Shown here piece by piece: positions 25,198 through 38,130 of a stretch of DNA of 64,000 nucleotides. The notes below the pieces were generated by a model. The model was not told where the DNA came from. It worked only from the letters and a program-made list of their open reading frames with translations, and did not search any database. Origin of the DNA: Eretmocerus hayati. Its lineage: Eukaryota > Arthropoda > Insecta > Hymenoptera > Aphelinidae. The translations under genes and the position numbers were made by a program. The stretch spans positions 95,648,976-95,712,975 of the forward strand of contig CM056742.1 of the NCBI GenBank assembly GCA_029851415.1. Direction: 5' to 3'. Every line of letters begins with the position of its first letter. Within the stretch, counting starts at the first letter, position 1.

Positions 25198-26997
25198 GGG
25201 TAGACACGGGTTATCACTCTTGTGGTTAGCTGGCCAAAATCAAGCCACACGGGTTTTGAACGGGGAAACGGGTGGACACGGGTGGTCAGTCTCCCATGCT
25301 CACGAGGCCGAAATTGAGTCACACGGATTGTGAACGGGTATACGGGTAGACACGGGTTATCACTCTTGTGGTTAGCTGGCCAAAATCAAGCCACACGGGT
25401 TGTGAACGGGGATACGGGTAGACACGGGTGATGACTGTTATGGTTAACTGGCCAAAATTGAGTCACACGGGTAGTGAACGGGAAAACGGGTAGACACGGG
25501 TGGTCAGTCTCCCATGCTCACGAGGCCGAAATCGTGTCACACGGGTTGTGAACGGGTACACGGGTAGATACGGGTGATCACTGAAATTGTTAGCTGGCCA
25601 AAATCGAGCCACACGGGTAGTGAACGGGAGAACGGGTAGACACGGGTGGTCAGTCCCATGCTCACGAGGCCGAAATCGTGTTACACGGGTTGTGAACGGG
25701 TATACGGGTAGACACGGGTGATCACTCTTGTGATGAGCCGGCCAAAATCAAGCCACACGGGTTGTGAACGGGTATACGGGTAGACACGGGTGATCACTCT
25801 TGTGGTTAGCTGGCCAGAATCGAGCCCCACGGTTAGTGAACGGGGAAACGGGTAGACACGTTTGGTCATTGCTATGGTTAGCTGGCCAAAATCGAGCCAC
25901 ACGACTTGTGAACGAGTATACGGGTAGACACGGGTGATCACTCTTGTGATGAGCCGGCCAAAATCAAGCCACACGGGTTGTGAACGGGTATACGGGTAGA
26001 CACGGGTGATCACTCTTGTGGTTAGCTGGCCAGAATCGAGCCCCACGGTTAGTGAACGGGGAAACGGGTAGACACGGGTGGTCAGTCCCATGCTCACGAG
26101 GCCAGAATCGAGCCACACGGGTGGAAAACGGACAAACGGGTAGACACGAGTGGTCAGTCCCATGCTCACGAGCCGGAAATTGAGTCACACGGATTGTGAA
26201 CGGGTATACGGGTAGACACGGGTGATCACTATGTGCTTAGCTGGCCAAAATCAAGCCACACGGGTTGTGAACGCGAAGAACGGTAGACACGGGTGGTCAC
26301 TGTTATGGTTAGCTGGCCAGAATCGAGCCACACGGGTTATGTACGGGAGAACGGGTGGACAAGGGTGGTCAGTCCCATGCTCACGAGGCCAAAATCGTGT
26401 CACACGGGTTGTGAACGGGTATACGGGTAGACACGGGTGATCACTCTTGTGGTTAGCTGGCCAAAATCGAGCCGCACGGCTTGTGAACGGGTATACGGGT
26501 AGACACGGGTGATGACTCTTGTGGTTGGCTGGCCAAAATCAAGCCACACGGGTTGTGAACGGGTATACGGGTGGAAACGGGTGATCACTCTTGTGGGTAG
26601 CTGGCCAACATCAAGCCTCACGGGTTGTGAACGGAAATACGGGTAGACACGGGTGATCACTCTCGGTGTTAGCTGGCGAATATCGAGACACACGGGTTGC
26701 GAACGAGAGAACGGGTAGACACGGATGGTCATCCCCATGCTCACGAGGCCGAAATTGAGCCACACGATTTGTGAACGGGAAGACGGGTAGACACGGGTGG
26801 TCAGGCCCATGCTGACGAGGCCAAAATTGAGCCACACGGGTGGTGAACGGGAAAACGGGTGGACACGGGTGGTCAGTCTCCCATGCTCACGAGGCCGAAA
26901 TCGAGTCACACGGGTTGTGAACGGGTATACGGGTAGACACGGTCGATCACTCTTGTGGTTAGCTGGCCAGAATCAAGCCAAACGGGTTGTGAACGGG
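25198..26997 (+). repeat. 2095-bp unit, copy 3 (one monomer lost, truncated)
   Basis: This unit follows the previous one at offset 2095 to about 25580 and then at offset 2023. Exactly one 72-bp monomer is missing: 'gtagatacgggtgatcactg' goes directly to 'aaattgttagctggcc'. It carries private variants 'cggggaaacggg' near 25262 and 'ggaaaacggacaaacggg' near 26125. Both reappear in the copy about 7.5 kb downstream, but there the lost monomer is still present (about 33095-33166). Confidence 0.82.
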
Positions 26998-27373
26998 TAT
27001 ACGGGTAGACACGGGTGATGACTCTTGTGGTTGGCTGGCCAAAATCAAGCCACACGGGTTGTGAACGGGTATACGGGTGGAAACGGGTGATCACTCTTGT
27101 GGTTAGCTGGCCAACATCAAGCCTCACGGGTTGTGAACGTGTATACGGGTAGACACGGGTGATCACTCTCGGTGTTAGCTGGCGAATATCGAGTCACACG
27201 GGTTGCGAACGAGAGAACGGGTAGACCCGGATGGTCATCCCCATGCTCACGAGGCCGAAATTGAGCCACACGATTTGTGAACGGGAAGACGGGTAGACAC
27301 GGGTGGTCAGGCCCATGCTGACGAGGCCAAAATTGAGCCACACGGGTGGTGAACGGGAAAACGGGTGGACACG

Positions 27374-27923
27374 GGTGGTCAGTCTCCCATGCTCACGAGG
27401 CCGGAATTGAGTCACACGGATTGTGAACGGGTATACGGGTAGACACGGGTTATCACTCTTGTGGTTAGCTGGCCAAAATCAAGCCACACGGGTTGTGAAC
27501 GGGTGAACGGGTAGACACGGGTGATCACTGTTATGGTTAGCTGGCCAAAATCAAGCCACACGGGTTGTGAACGCGGAGACGGGTAGACACGGGTTATCAC
27601 TCTTGTGGTTAGCTGGCCAAAATCAAGCCACACGGGTTTTGAACGGGAAAACGGGTGGACACGGGTGGTCAGTCTCCCATGCTCACGAGGCCGAAATTGA
27701 GTCACACGGATTGTGAACGGGTATACGGGTAGACACGGGTTATCACTCTTGTTGTTAGCTGGCCAAAATCAAGCCACACGGGTTGTGAACGGGTGAACGG
27801 GTTGACACGGGTGATCACTGTTATGGTTAGCTGGCCAAAATCAAGCCACACGGGTTGTGAACGCGGAGACGGGTAGACACGGGTTATCACTCTTGTGGTT
27901 AGCTGGCCAAAATCAAGCCACAC
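27374..27923 (+). repeat. 290-bp tetramer pair
   Basis: Three 72-bp monomers and one 74-bp monomer repeat at offset 290, with signatures 'gggttatcac', 'gggtgaacgggt', 'gaacgcggagacggg' and 'gggttttgaacggg'. The second copy ends early, where 'gttgtgaaccggaatac' replaces the 'gttttgaac' form. The same tetramer pair recurs at about 35000-35512 and, as a fuller pair, at 57254-57860. Confidence 0.82.
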
Positions 27924-30273
27924 GGGTTGTGAACCGGAATACGGGTAGACACGGGTGATGACTGTTATGGTTAACTGGCCAAAATTGAGTCACACGGGTA
28001 GTGAACGGGAAAACGGGTAGACACGGGTGGTCAGTCTCCCATGCTCACGAGGCCGAAATCGTGTCACACGGGTTGTGAACGGGTACACGGGTAGATACGG
28101 GTGATCACTCTTGTGGTTAGCTGGCCAAAATCAAGTCACACGGGTTGTGAACCGGAGAACGTGTAGACACGGGTGGTCACTGAAATTGTTAGCTGGCCAA
28201 AATCGAGCCACACGGGTAGTGAACGGGAGAACGGGTAGACGCGGGTGGTCAGTCCCATGCTCACGAGGCCGAAATCGTGTTACACGGGTTGTGAACGGGT
28301 ATACGGGTAGACACGGGTGATCACTGTTGTGGTTAGCTGGCGAATATCGAGTCACACGGGTTGCGAACGGGAAAACGGGTAGACACGGATGGTCATCCCC
28401 ATGCTCACGAGGCCGAAATTTAGTCACACGGCTTGTGAACGGGTATACGGGTAGACACGGGTGATCACTATGTGCTTAGCTGGCCAAATTCAAGCCACAC
28501 GGGTTGTGAACGCGAAGAACGGTAGACACGGGTGGTCACTGTTATGGTTAGCTGGCCAGAATCGAGCCACACGGGTTATGTACGGGAGAACGGGTGGACA
28601 AGGGTGGTCAGTCCCATGCTCACGAGGCCAAAATCGTGTCACACGGGTTGTGAACGGGTATACGGGTAGACACGGGTGATCACTCTTGTGGTTAGCTAGC
28701 CAAAATCGAGCCGCACGGCTTGTGAACGGGTATACGGGTAGACACGGGTGATGACTCTTGTGGTTGGCTGGCCAAAATCAAGCCACACGGGTTGTGAACG
28801 GGTATACGGGTGGAAACGGGTGATCACTCTTGTGGTTAGCTGGCCAACATCAAGCCTCACGGGTTGTGAACGGGTATACGGGTAGACACGGGTGATCACT
28901 CTCGGTGTTAGCTGGCGAATATCGAGTCACACGGGTTGCGAACGAGAGAACGGGTAGACACGGATGGTCATCCCCATGCTCACGAGGCCGAAATTGAGCC
29001 ACACGATTTGTGAACGGGAAGACGGGTAGACACGGGTGGTCAGGCCCATGCTGACGAGGCCAAAATTGAGCCACACGGGTGGTGAACGGGAGAACGGGTG
29101 GACACGGGTGGTCAGTCTCCCATGCTCACGAGGCCGAAATCGAGTCACACGGGTTGTGAACGGGTATACGGGTAGACACGGTCGATCACTCTTGTGGTTA
29201 GCTGCCCAGAATCAAGCCAAACGGGTTGTGAACGGGAAGACGGGTAGACACGGGTGGTCAGTCTCCCATGCTCACGAGGCCGGAATTGAGTCACACGGAT
29301 TGTGAACGGGTATACGGGTAGACACGGGTTATCACTCTTGTGGTTAGCTGGCCAAAATCAAGCCACACGGGTTGTGAACGGTTGAACGGGTAGACACGGG
29401 TGATCACTGTTATGGTTAGCTGGCCAAAATCAAGCCACACGGGTTGTGAACGCGGAAACGGGTAGACACGGGTTATCACCCTTGTGGTTGGCTGGCCAAA
29501 ATCAAGCCACACGGGTTTTGAACGGGAAAACAGGTGGACACGGGTGGTCAGTCTCCCATGCTCACGAGGCCGAAATTGAGTCACACGGATTGTGAACGGG
29601 TATACGGGTAGATACGGGTTATCACTCTTGTGGTTAACTGGCCAAAACTGAGTCACACGGGTAGTGAACGGGAAAACGGGTAGACACGGGTGGTCAGTCT
29701 CCCATGCTCACGAGGCCGAAATCGTGTCACACGGGTTGTGAACGGGTACACGGGTAGATACGGGTGATCACTCTTGTGGTTAGCTGGCCAAAATCAAGTC
29801 ACACGGGTTGTGAACGGGAGAACGGGTAGACACGGGTGGTCACTGAAATTGTTAGCTGGCCAAAATCGAGCCACACGGGTAGTGAACGGGAGAACGGGTA
29901 GACACGGGTGGTCAGTCCCATGCTCACGAGGCCGAAATCGTGTTACACGGGTTGTGAACGGGTATACGGGTAGACACGGGTGATCACTGTTGTGGTGAGC
30001 TGGCGAATATCGAGTCACACGGGTTGCGAACGGGAAAACGGGTAGACACGGATGGTCATCCCCATGCTCACGAGGCCGAAATTGAGTCACACGGCTTGTG
30101 AACGGGTATACGGGTAGACACGGGTGATCACTCTTGTGGTTAGCTGGCCAGAATCATGCCACACGGGTTGTGAACGGGAAGACGGGTAGACACGGCTGAT
30201 CACTGTTATGGTTAGCTGGCGAATATCGAGCCACACGGGTTGTGAACAGAAATACGGGTAGATACGGGTGGTC

Positions 30274-33200
30274 AGTCTCCCATGCTCACGAGGCCGAAAT
30301 CGAGTCACACGGGTTGTGAACGGGTATACGGGTAGACACGGTCGATCACTCTTGTGGTTAGCTGGCCAGAATCAAGCCAAACGGGTTGTGAACGGGAAGA
30401 CGGGTAGACACGGGTGGTCAGTCTCCCATGCTCACGAGGCCGGAATTGAGTCACACGGATTGTGAACGGGTATACGGGTAGACACGGGTTATCACTCTTG
30501 TGGTTAGCTGGCCAAAATCAAGCCACACGGGTTGTGAACGGGTGAACGGGTAGACACGGGTGATCACTGTTATGGTTAGCTGGCCAAAATCAAGCCACAC
30601 GGGTTGTGAACGCGGAGACGGGTAGACACGGGTTATCACTCTTGTGGTTAGCTGGCCAAAATCAAGCCACACGGGTTTTGAACGGGAAAACGGGTGGACA
30701 CGGGTGGTCAGTCTCCCATGCTCACGAGGCCGAAATTGAGTCACACGGATTGTGAACGGGTATACGGGTAGACACGGGTTATCACTCTTATGGTTAGCTG
30801 GCCAAAATCAAGCCACACGGGTTGTGAACGGGAATACGGGTAGACACGGGTGATGACTGTTATGGTTAACTGGCCAAAATTGAGTCACACGGGTAGTGAA
30901 CGGGAAAACGGGTAGACACGGGTGGTCAGTCTCCCATGCTCACGAGGCCGAAATCGTGTCACACGGGTTGTGAACGGGTACACGGGTAGATACGGGTGAT
31001 CACTCTTGTGGTTAGCTGGCCAAAATCAAGTCACACGGGTTGTGAACGGGAGAACGGGTAGACACGGGTGGTCACTGAAATTGTTAGCTGGCCAAAATCG
31101 AGCCACACGGGTAGTGAACGGGAGAACGGGTAGACACGGGTGGTCAGTCCCATGCTCACGAGGCCGAAATCGTGTTACACGGGTTGTGAACGGGTATACG
31201 GGTAGACACGGGTGATCACTCTTGTGATGAGCCGGCCAAAATCAAGCCACACGGGTTGTGAACGGGTATACGGGTAGACACGGGTGATCACTCTTGTGGT
31301 TAGCTGGCCAGAATCGAGCCCCACGGTTAGTGAACGGGGAAACGGGTAGACACGTTTGGTCATTGCTATGGTGAGCTGGCCAAAATCGAGCCACACGACT
31401 TGTGAACGAGTATACGGGTAGACACGGGTGATCACTCTTGTGATGAGCCGGCCAAAATCAAGCCACACGGGTTGTGAACGGGTATACGGGTAGACACGGG
31501 TGATCACTCTTGTGGTTAGCTGGCCAGAATCGAGCCCCACGGTTAGTGAACGGGGAAACGGGTAGACACGGGTGGTCAGTCCCATGCTCACGAGGCCAGA
31601 ATCGAGCCACACGGGTGGGAAACGGGTAAACGGGTAGACACGAGTGGTCAGTCCCATGCTCACGAGCCCGGAATTGAGTCACACGGATTGTGAACGGGTA
31701 TACGGGTAGACACGGGTGATCACTATGTGCTTAGCTGGCCAAAATCAAGCCACACGGGTTGTGAACGCGAAGAACGGTAGACACGGGTGGTCACTGTTAT
31801 GGTTAGCTGGCCAGAATCGAGCCACACGGGTTATGTACGGGAGAACGGGTGGACAAGGGTGGTCAGTCCCATGCTCACGAGGCCAAAATCGTGTCACACG
31901 GGTTGTGAACGGGTATACGGGTAGACACGGGTGATCACTCTTGTGGTTAGCTGGCCAAAATCGAGCCGCACGGCTTGTGAACGGGTATACGGGTAGACAC
32001 GGGTGATGACTCTTGTGGTTGGCTGGCCAAAATCAAGCCACACGGGTTGTGAACGGGTATACGGGTGGAAACGGGTGATCACTCTTGTGGTTAGCTGGCC
32101 AACATCAAGCCTCACGGGTTGTGAACGGGTATACGGGTAGACACGGGTGATCACTCTCGGTGTTAGCTGGCGAATATCGAGTCACACGGGTTGCGAACGA
32201 GAGAACGGGTAGACACGGATGGTCATCCCCATGCTCACGAGGCCGAAATTGAGCCACACGATTTGTGAACGGGAAGACGGGTAGACACGGGTGGTCAGGC
32301 CCATGCTGACGAGGCCAAAATTGAGCCACACGGGTGGTGAACGGGAAAACGGGTGGACACGGGTGGTCAGTCTCCCATGCTCACGAGGCCGAAATCGAGT
32401 CACACGGGTTGTGAACGGGTATACGGGTAGACACGGTCGATCACTCTTGTGGTTAGCTGGCCAGAATCAAGCCAAACGGGTTGTGAACGGGAAGACGGGT
32501 AGACACGGGTGGTCAGTCTCCCATGCTCACGAGGCCGGAATTGAGTCACACGGATTGTGAACGGGTATACGGGTAGACACGGGTTATCACTCTTGTGGTT
32601 AGCTGGCCAAAATCAAGCCACACGGGTTGTGAACGGGTGAACGGGTAGACACGGGTGATCACTGTTATGGTTAGCTGGCCAAAATCAAGCCACACGGGTT
32701 GTGAACGCGGAGACGGGTAGACACGGGTTATCACTCTTGTGGTTAGCTGGCCAAAATCAAGCCACACGGGTTTTGAACGGGGAAACGGGTGGACACGGGT
32801 GGTCAGTCTCCCATGCTCACGAGGCCGAAATTGAGTCACACGGATTGTGAACGGGTATACGGGTAGACACGGGTTATCACTCTTGTGGTTAGCTGGCCAA
32901 AATCAAGCCACACGGGTTGTGAACGGGAATACGGGTAGACACGGGTGATGACTGTTATGGTTAACTGGCCAAAATTGAGTCACACGGGTAGTGAACGGGA
33001 AAACGGGTAGACACGGGTGGTCAGTCTCCCATGCTCACGAGGCCGAAATCGTGTCACACGGGTTGTGAACGGGTACACGGGTAGATACGGGTGATCACTC
33101 TTGTGGTTAGCTGGCCAAAATCAAGTCACACGGGTTGTGAACGGGAGAACGGGTAGACACGGGTGGTCACTGAAATTGTTAGCTGGCCAAAATCGAGCCA

Positions 33201-36200
33201 CACGGGTAGTGAACGGGAGAACGGGTAGACACGGGTGGTCAGTCCCATGCTCACGAGGCCGAAATCGTGTTACACGGGTTGTGAACGGGTATACGGGTAG
33301 ACACGGGTGATCACTCTTGTGATGAGCCGGCCAAAATCAAGCCACACGGGTTGTGAACGGGTATACGGGTAGACACGGGTGATCACTCTTGTGGTTAGCT
33401 GGCCAGAATCGAGCCCCACGGTTAGTGAACGGGGAAACGGGTAGACACGTTTGGTCATTGCTATGGTTAGCTGGCCAAAATCGAGCCACACGACTTGTGA
33501 ACGAGTATACGGGTAGACACGGGTGATCACTCTTGTGATGAGCCGGCCAAAATCAAGCCACACGGGTTGTGAACGGGTATACGGGTAGACACGGGTGATC
33601 ACTCTTGTGGTTAGCTGGCCAGAATCGAGCCCCACGGTTAGTGAACGGGGAAACGGGTAGACACGGGTGGTCAGTCCCATGCTCACGAGGCCAGAATCGA
33701 GCCACACGGGTGGAAAACGGACAAACGGGTAGACACGAGTGGTCAGTCCCATGCTCACGAGCCGGAAATTGAGTCACACGGATTGTGAACGGGTATACGG
33801 GTAGACACGGGTGATCACTATGTGCTTAGCTGGCCAAAATCAAGCCACACGGGTTGTGAACGCGAAGAACGGTAGACACGGGTGGTCACTGTTATGGTTA
33901 GCTGGCCAGAATCGAGCCACACGGGTTATGTACGGGAGAACGGGTGGACAAGGGTGGTCAGTCCCATGCTCACGAGGCCAAAATCGTGTCACACGGGTTG
34001 TGAACGGGTATACGGGTAGACACGGGTGATCACTCTTGTGGTTAGCTGGCCAAAATCGAGCCGCACGGCTTGTGAACGGGTATACGGGTAGACACGGGTG
34101 ATGACTCTTGTGGTTGGCTGGCCAAAATCAAGCCACACGGGTTGTGAACGGGTATACGGGTGGAAACGGGTGATCACTCTTGTGGGTAGCTGGCCAACAT
34201 CAAGCCTCACGGGTTGTGAACGGAAATACGGGTAGACACGGGTGATCACTCTCGGTGTTAGCTGGCGAATATCGAGACACACGGGTTGCGAACGAGAGAA
34301 CGGGTAGACACGGATGGTCATCCCCATGCTCACGAGGCCGAAATTGAGCCACACGATTTGTGAACGGGAAGACGGGTAGACACGGGTGGTCAGGCCCATG
34401 CTGACGAGGCCAAAATTGAGCCACACGGGTGGTGAACGGGAAAACGGGTGGACACGGGTGGTCAGTCTCCCATGCTCACGAGGCCGAAATCGAGTCACAC
34501 GGGTTGTGAACGGGTATACGGGTAGACACGGTCGATCACTCTTGTGGTTAGCTGGCCAGAATCAAGCCAAACGGGTTGTGAACGGGTATACGGGTAGACA
34601 CGGGTGATGACTCTTGTGGTTGGCTGGCCAAAATCAAGCCACACGGGTTGTGAACGGGTATACGGGTGGAAACGGGTGATCACTCTTGTGGGTAGCTGGC
34701 CAACATCAAGCCTCACGGGTTGTGAACGGAAATACGGGTAGACACGGGTGATCACTCTCGGTGTTAGCTGGCGAATATCGAGACACACGGGTTGCGAACG
34801 AGAGAACGGGTAGACACGGATGGTCATCCCCATGCTCACGAGGCCGAAATTGAGCCACACGATTTGTGAACGGGAAGACGGGTAGACACGGGTGGTCAGG
34901 CCCATGCTGACGAGGCCAAAATTGAGCCACACGGGTGGTGAACGGGAAAACGGGTGGACACGGGTGGTCAGTCTCCCATGCTCACGAGGCCGAAATCGAG
35001 TCACACGGGTTGTGAACGGGTATACGGGTAGACACGGTCGATCACTCTTGTGGTTAGCTGGCCAAAATCAAGCCACACGGGTTGTGAACGGGTGAACGGG
35101 TAGACACGGGTGATCACTGTTATGGTTAGCTGGCCAAAATCAAGCCACACGGGTTGTGAACGCGGAGACGGGTAGACACGGGTTATCACTCTTGTGGTTA
35201 GCTGGCCAAAATCAAGCCACACGGGTTTTGAACGGGAAAACGGGTGGACACGGGTGGTCAGTCTCCCATGCTCACGAGGCCGAAATTGAGTCACACGGAT
35301 TGTGAACGGGTATACGGGTAGACACGGGTTATCACTCTTGTTGTTAGCTGGCCAAAATCAAGCCACACGGGTTGTGAACGGGTGAACGGGTTGACACGGG
35401 TGATCACTGTTATGGTTAGCTGGCCAAAATCAAGCCACACGGGTTGTGAACGCGGAGACGGGTAGACACGGGTTATCACTCTTGTGGTTAGCTGGCCAAA
35501 ATCAAGCCACACGGGTTGTGAACCGGAATACGGGTAGACACGGGTGATGACTGTTATGGTTAACTGGCCAAAATTGAGTCACACGGGTAGTGAACGGGAA
35601 AACGGGTAGACACGGGTGGTCAGTCTCCCATGCTCACGAGGCCGAAATCGTGTCACACGGGTTGTGAACGGGTACACGGGTAGATACGGGTGATCACTCT
35701 TGTGGTTAGCTGGCCAAAATCAAGTCACACGGGTTGTGAACCGGAGAACGGGTAGACACGGGTGGTCACTGAAATTGTTAGCTGGCCAAAATCGAGCCAC
35801 ACGGGTAGTGAACGGGAGAACGGGTAGACGCGGGTGGTCAGTCCCATGCTCACGAGGCCGAAATCGTGTTACACGGGTTGTGAACGGGTATACGGGTAGA
35901 CACGGGTGATCACTGTTGTGGTTAGCTGGCGAATATCGAGTCACACGGGTTGCGAACGGGAAAACGGGTAGACACGGATGGTCATCCCCATGCTCACGAG
36001 GCCGAAATTTAGTCACACGGCTTGTGAACGGGTATACGGGTAGACACGGGTGATCACTATGTGCTTAGCTGGCCAAATTCAAGCCACACGGGTTGTGAAC
36101 GCGAAGAACGGTAGACACGGGTGGTCACTGTTATGGTTAGCTGGCCAGAATCGAGCCACACGGGTTATGTACGGGAGAACGGGTGGACAAGGGTGGTCAG

Positions 36201-37863
36201 TCCCATGCTCACGAGGCCAAAATCGTGTCACACGGGTTGTGAACGGGTATACGGGTAGACACGGGTGATCACTCTTGTGGTTAGCTAGCCAAAATCGAGC
36301 CGCACGGCTTGTGAACGGGTATACGGGTAGACACGGGTGATGACTCTTGTGGTTGGCTGGCCAAAATCAAGCCACACGGGTTGTGAACGGGTATACGGGT
36401 GGAAACGGGTGATCACTCTTGTGGTTAGCTGGCCAACATCAAGCCTCACGGGTTGTGAACGGGTATACGGGTAGACACGGGTGATCACTCTCGGTGTTAG
36501 CTGGCGAATATCGAGTCACACGGGTTGCGAACGAGAGAACGGGTAGACACGGATGGTCATCCCCATGCTCACGAGGCCGAAATTGAGCCACACGATTTGT
36601 GAACGGGAAGACGGGTAGACACGGGTGGTCAGGCCCATGCTGACGAGGCCAAAATTGAGCCACACGGGTGGTGAACGGGAGAACGGGTGGACACGGGTGG
36701 TCAGTCTCCCATGCTCACGAGGCCGAAATCGAGTCACACGGGTTGTGAACGGGTATACGGGTAGACACGGTCGATCACTCTTGTGGTTAGCTGCCCAGAA
36801 TCAAGCCAAACGGGTTGTGAACGGGAAGACGGGTAGACACGGGTGGTCAGTCTCCCATGCTCACGAGGCCGGAATTGAGTCACACGGATTGTGAACGGGT
36901 ATACGGGTAGACACGGGTTATCACTCTTGTGGTTAGCTGGCCAAAATCAAGCCACACGGGTTGTGAACGGTTGAACGGGTAGACACGGGTGATCACTGTT
37001 ATGGTTAGCTGGCCAAAATCAAGCCACACGGGTTGTGAACGCGGAAACGGGTAGACACGGGTTATCACCCTTGTGGTTGGCTGGCCAAAATCAAGCCACA
37101 CGGGTTTTGAACGGGAAAACAGGTGGACACGGGTGGTCAGTCTCCCATGCTCACGAGGCCGAAATTGAGTCACACGGATTGTGAACGGGTATACGGGTAG
37201 ATACGGGTTATCACTCTTGTGGTTAACTGGCCAAAACTGAGTCACACGGGTAGTGAACGGGAAAACGGGTAGACACGGGTGGTCAGTCTCCCATGCTCAC
37301 GAGGCCGAAATCGTGTCACACGGGTTGTGAACGGGTACACGGGTAGATACGGGTGATCACTCTTGTGGTTAGCTGGCCAAAATCAAGTCACACGGGTTGT
37401 GAACGGGAGAACGGGTAGACACGGGTGGTCACTGAAATTGTTAGCTGGCCAAAATCGAGCCACACGGGTAGTGAACGGGAGAACGGGTAGACACGGGTGG
37501 TCAGTCCCATGCTCACGAGGCCGAAATCGTGTTACACGGGTTGTGAACGGGTATACGGGTAGACACGGGTGATCACTGTTGTGGTGAGCTGGCGAATATC
37601 GAGTCACACGGGTTGCGAACGGGAAAACGGGTAGACACGGATGGTCATCCCCATGCTCACGAGGCCGAAATTGAGTCACACGGCTTGTGAACGGGTATAC
37701 GGGTAGACACGGGTGATCACTCTTGTGGTTAGCTGGCCAGAATCATGCCACACGGGTTGTGAACGGGAAGACGGGTAGACACGGCTGATCACTGTTATGG
37801 TTAGCTGGCGAATATCGAGCCACACGGGTTGTGAACAGAAATACGGGTAGATACGGGTGGTCA
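30274..37863 (+). repeat. 7.5-kb higher-order block, copy 2
   Basis: This tandem copy of 22757-30273 is 7590 bp long and retains the monomer lost from copy 1. Shared private variants run through its length: 'tcttatggttag' near 30787, 'cggggaaacggg' near 32777, 'ggaaaacggacaaacggg' near 33712, 'ttagctagcc' near 36284, 'tgaacggttgaac' near 36965 and 'aatcatgcc' near 37741. One stretch (about 34690-35062) departs from copy 1 and instead matches the preceding 506-bp module. Confidence 0.9.
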
Positions 37864-38130
37864 CTGTTATGGTTAGCCGGCAAAAATCGAGCCACACGGG
37901 TTGTGAACGGGAATACGGGTGGACACGGGTGATGACTGTTATGGTTAACTGGCCAAAATCGAGTCACACGGGTAGTGAACGCGAAAACGGGTAGACACGG
38001 GTGATCACTCATGTGGTTAGCTGGCGAATATCGAGTCATACGGGTTGCGAACGGGTATACGGGTAGACACGGGTGATCACTCTTGTGGTTAGCTGGCCAA
38101 AATCGAGCCGCACGGCTTGTGAACGGGTAT
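37864..38130 (+). repeat. Junction segment after the 7.5-kb blocks
   Basis: About four monomers lie between the end of the 7.5-kb block and the block that recurs 20.3 kb away. They include the 'ccggcaaaaatc' variant near 37878 and the 'cactcatgtggttagctggcg' series near 38010 (family motif shortened here to its recognisable core). Positions up to 38049 are shared with about 53079-53264. The 'gttgcgaacgggtatacggg' at 38045-38062 is a hybrid of two monomer types and marks the join. Confidence 0.7.

Larger units (their letters stand above)
22757..30273 (+). repeat. 7.5-kb higher-order block, copy 1
   Basis: This block is followed directly by its own copy. The offset is 7517 up to about 25580 and 7589 after it, because one monomer is missing from this copy. 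It includes two of the 2095-type units, a 506-bp pair (about 26500-27411), a 290-bp tetramer pair (27374-27923) and the 'aatcatgcc' and 'acggctgatcac' variants near 30155-30200. The right junction is at 30261-30273, where 'gtagatacgggtggtca' jumps to the beginning of the next copy. Confidence 0.9.

Noticed and set aside
14634..37863. Assembly duplication artefact as the explanation for all near-identical blocks
   Set aside because: It is possible for individual pairs, but copies carry private differences (lost monomer at 25.58 kb, homogenised tract at 34.7-35.06 kb, single-base changes), which a simple assembly duplication would not create. Spanning long reads would decide each case.
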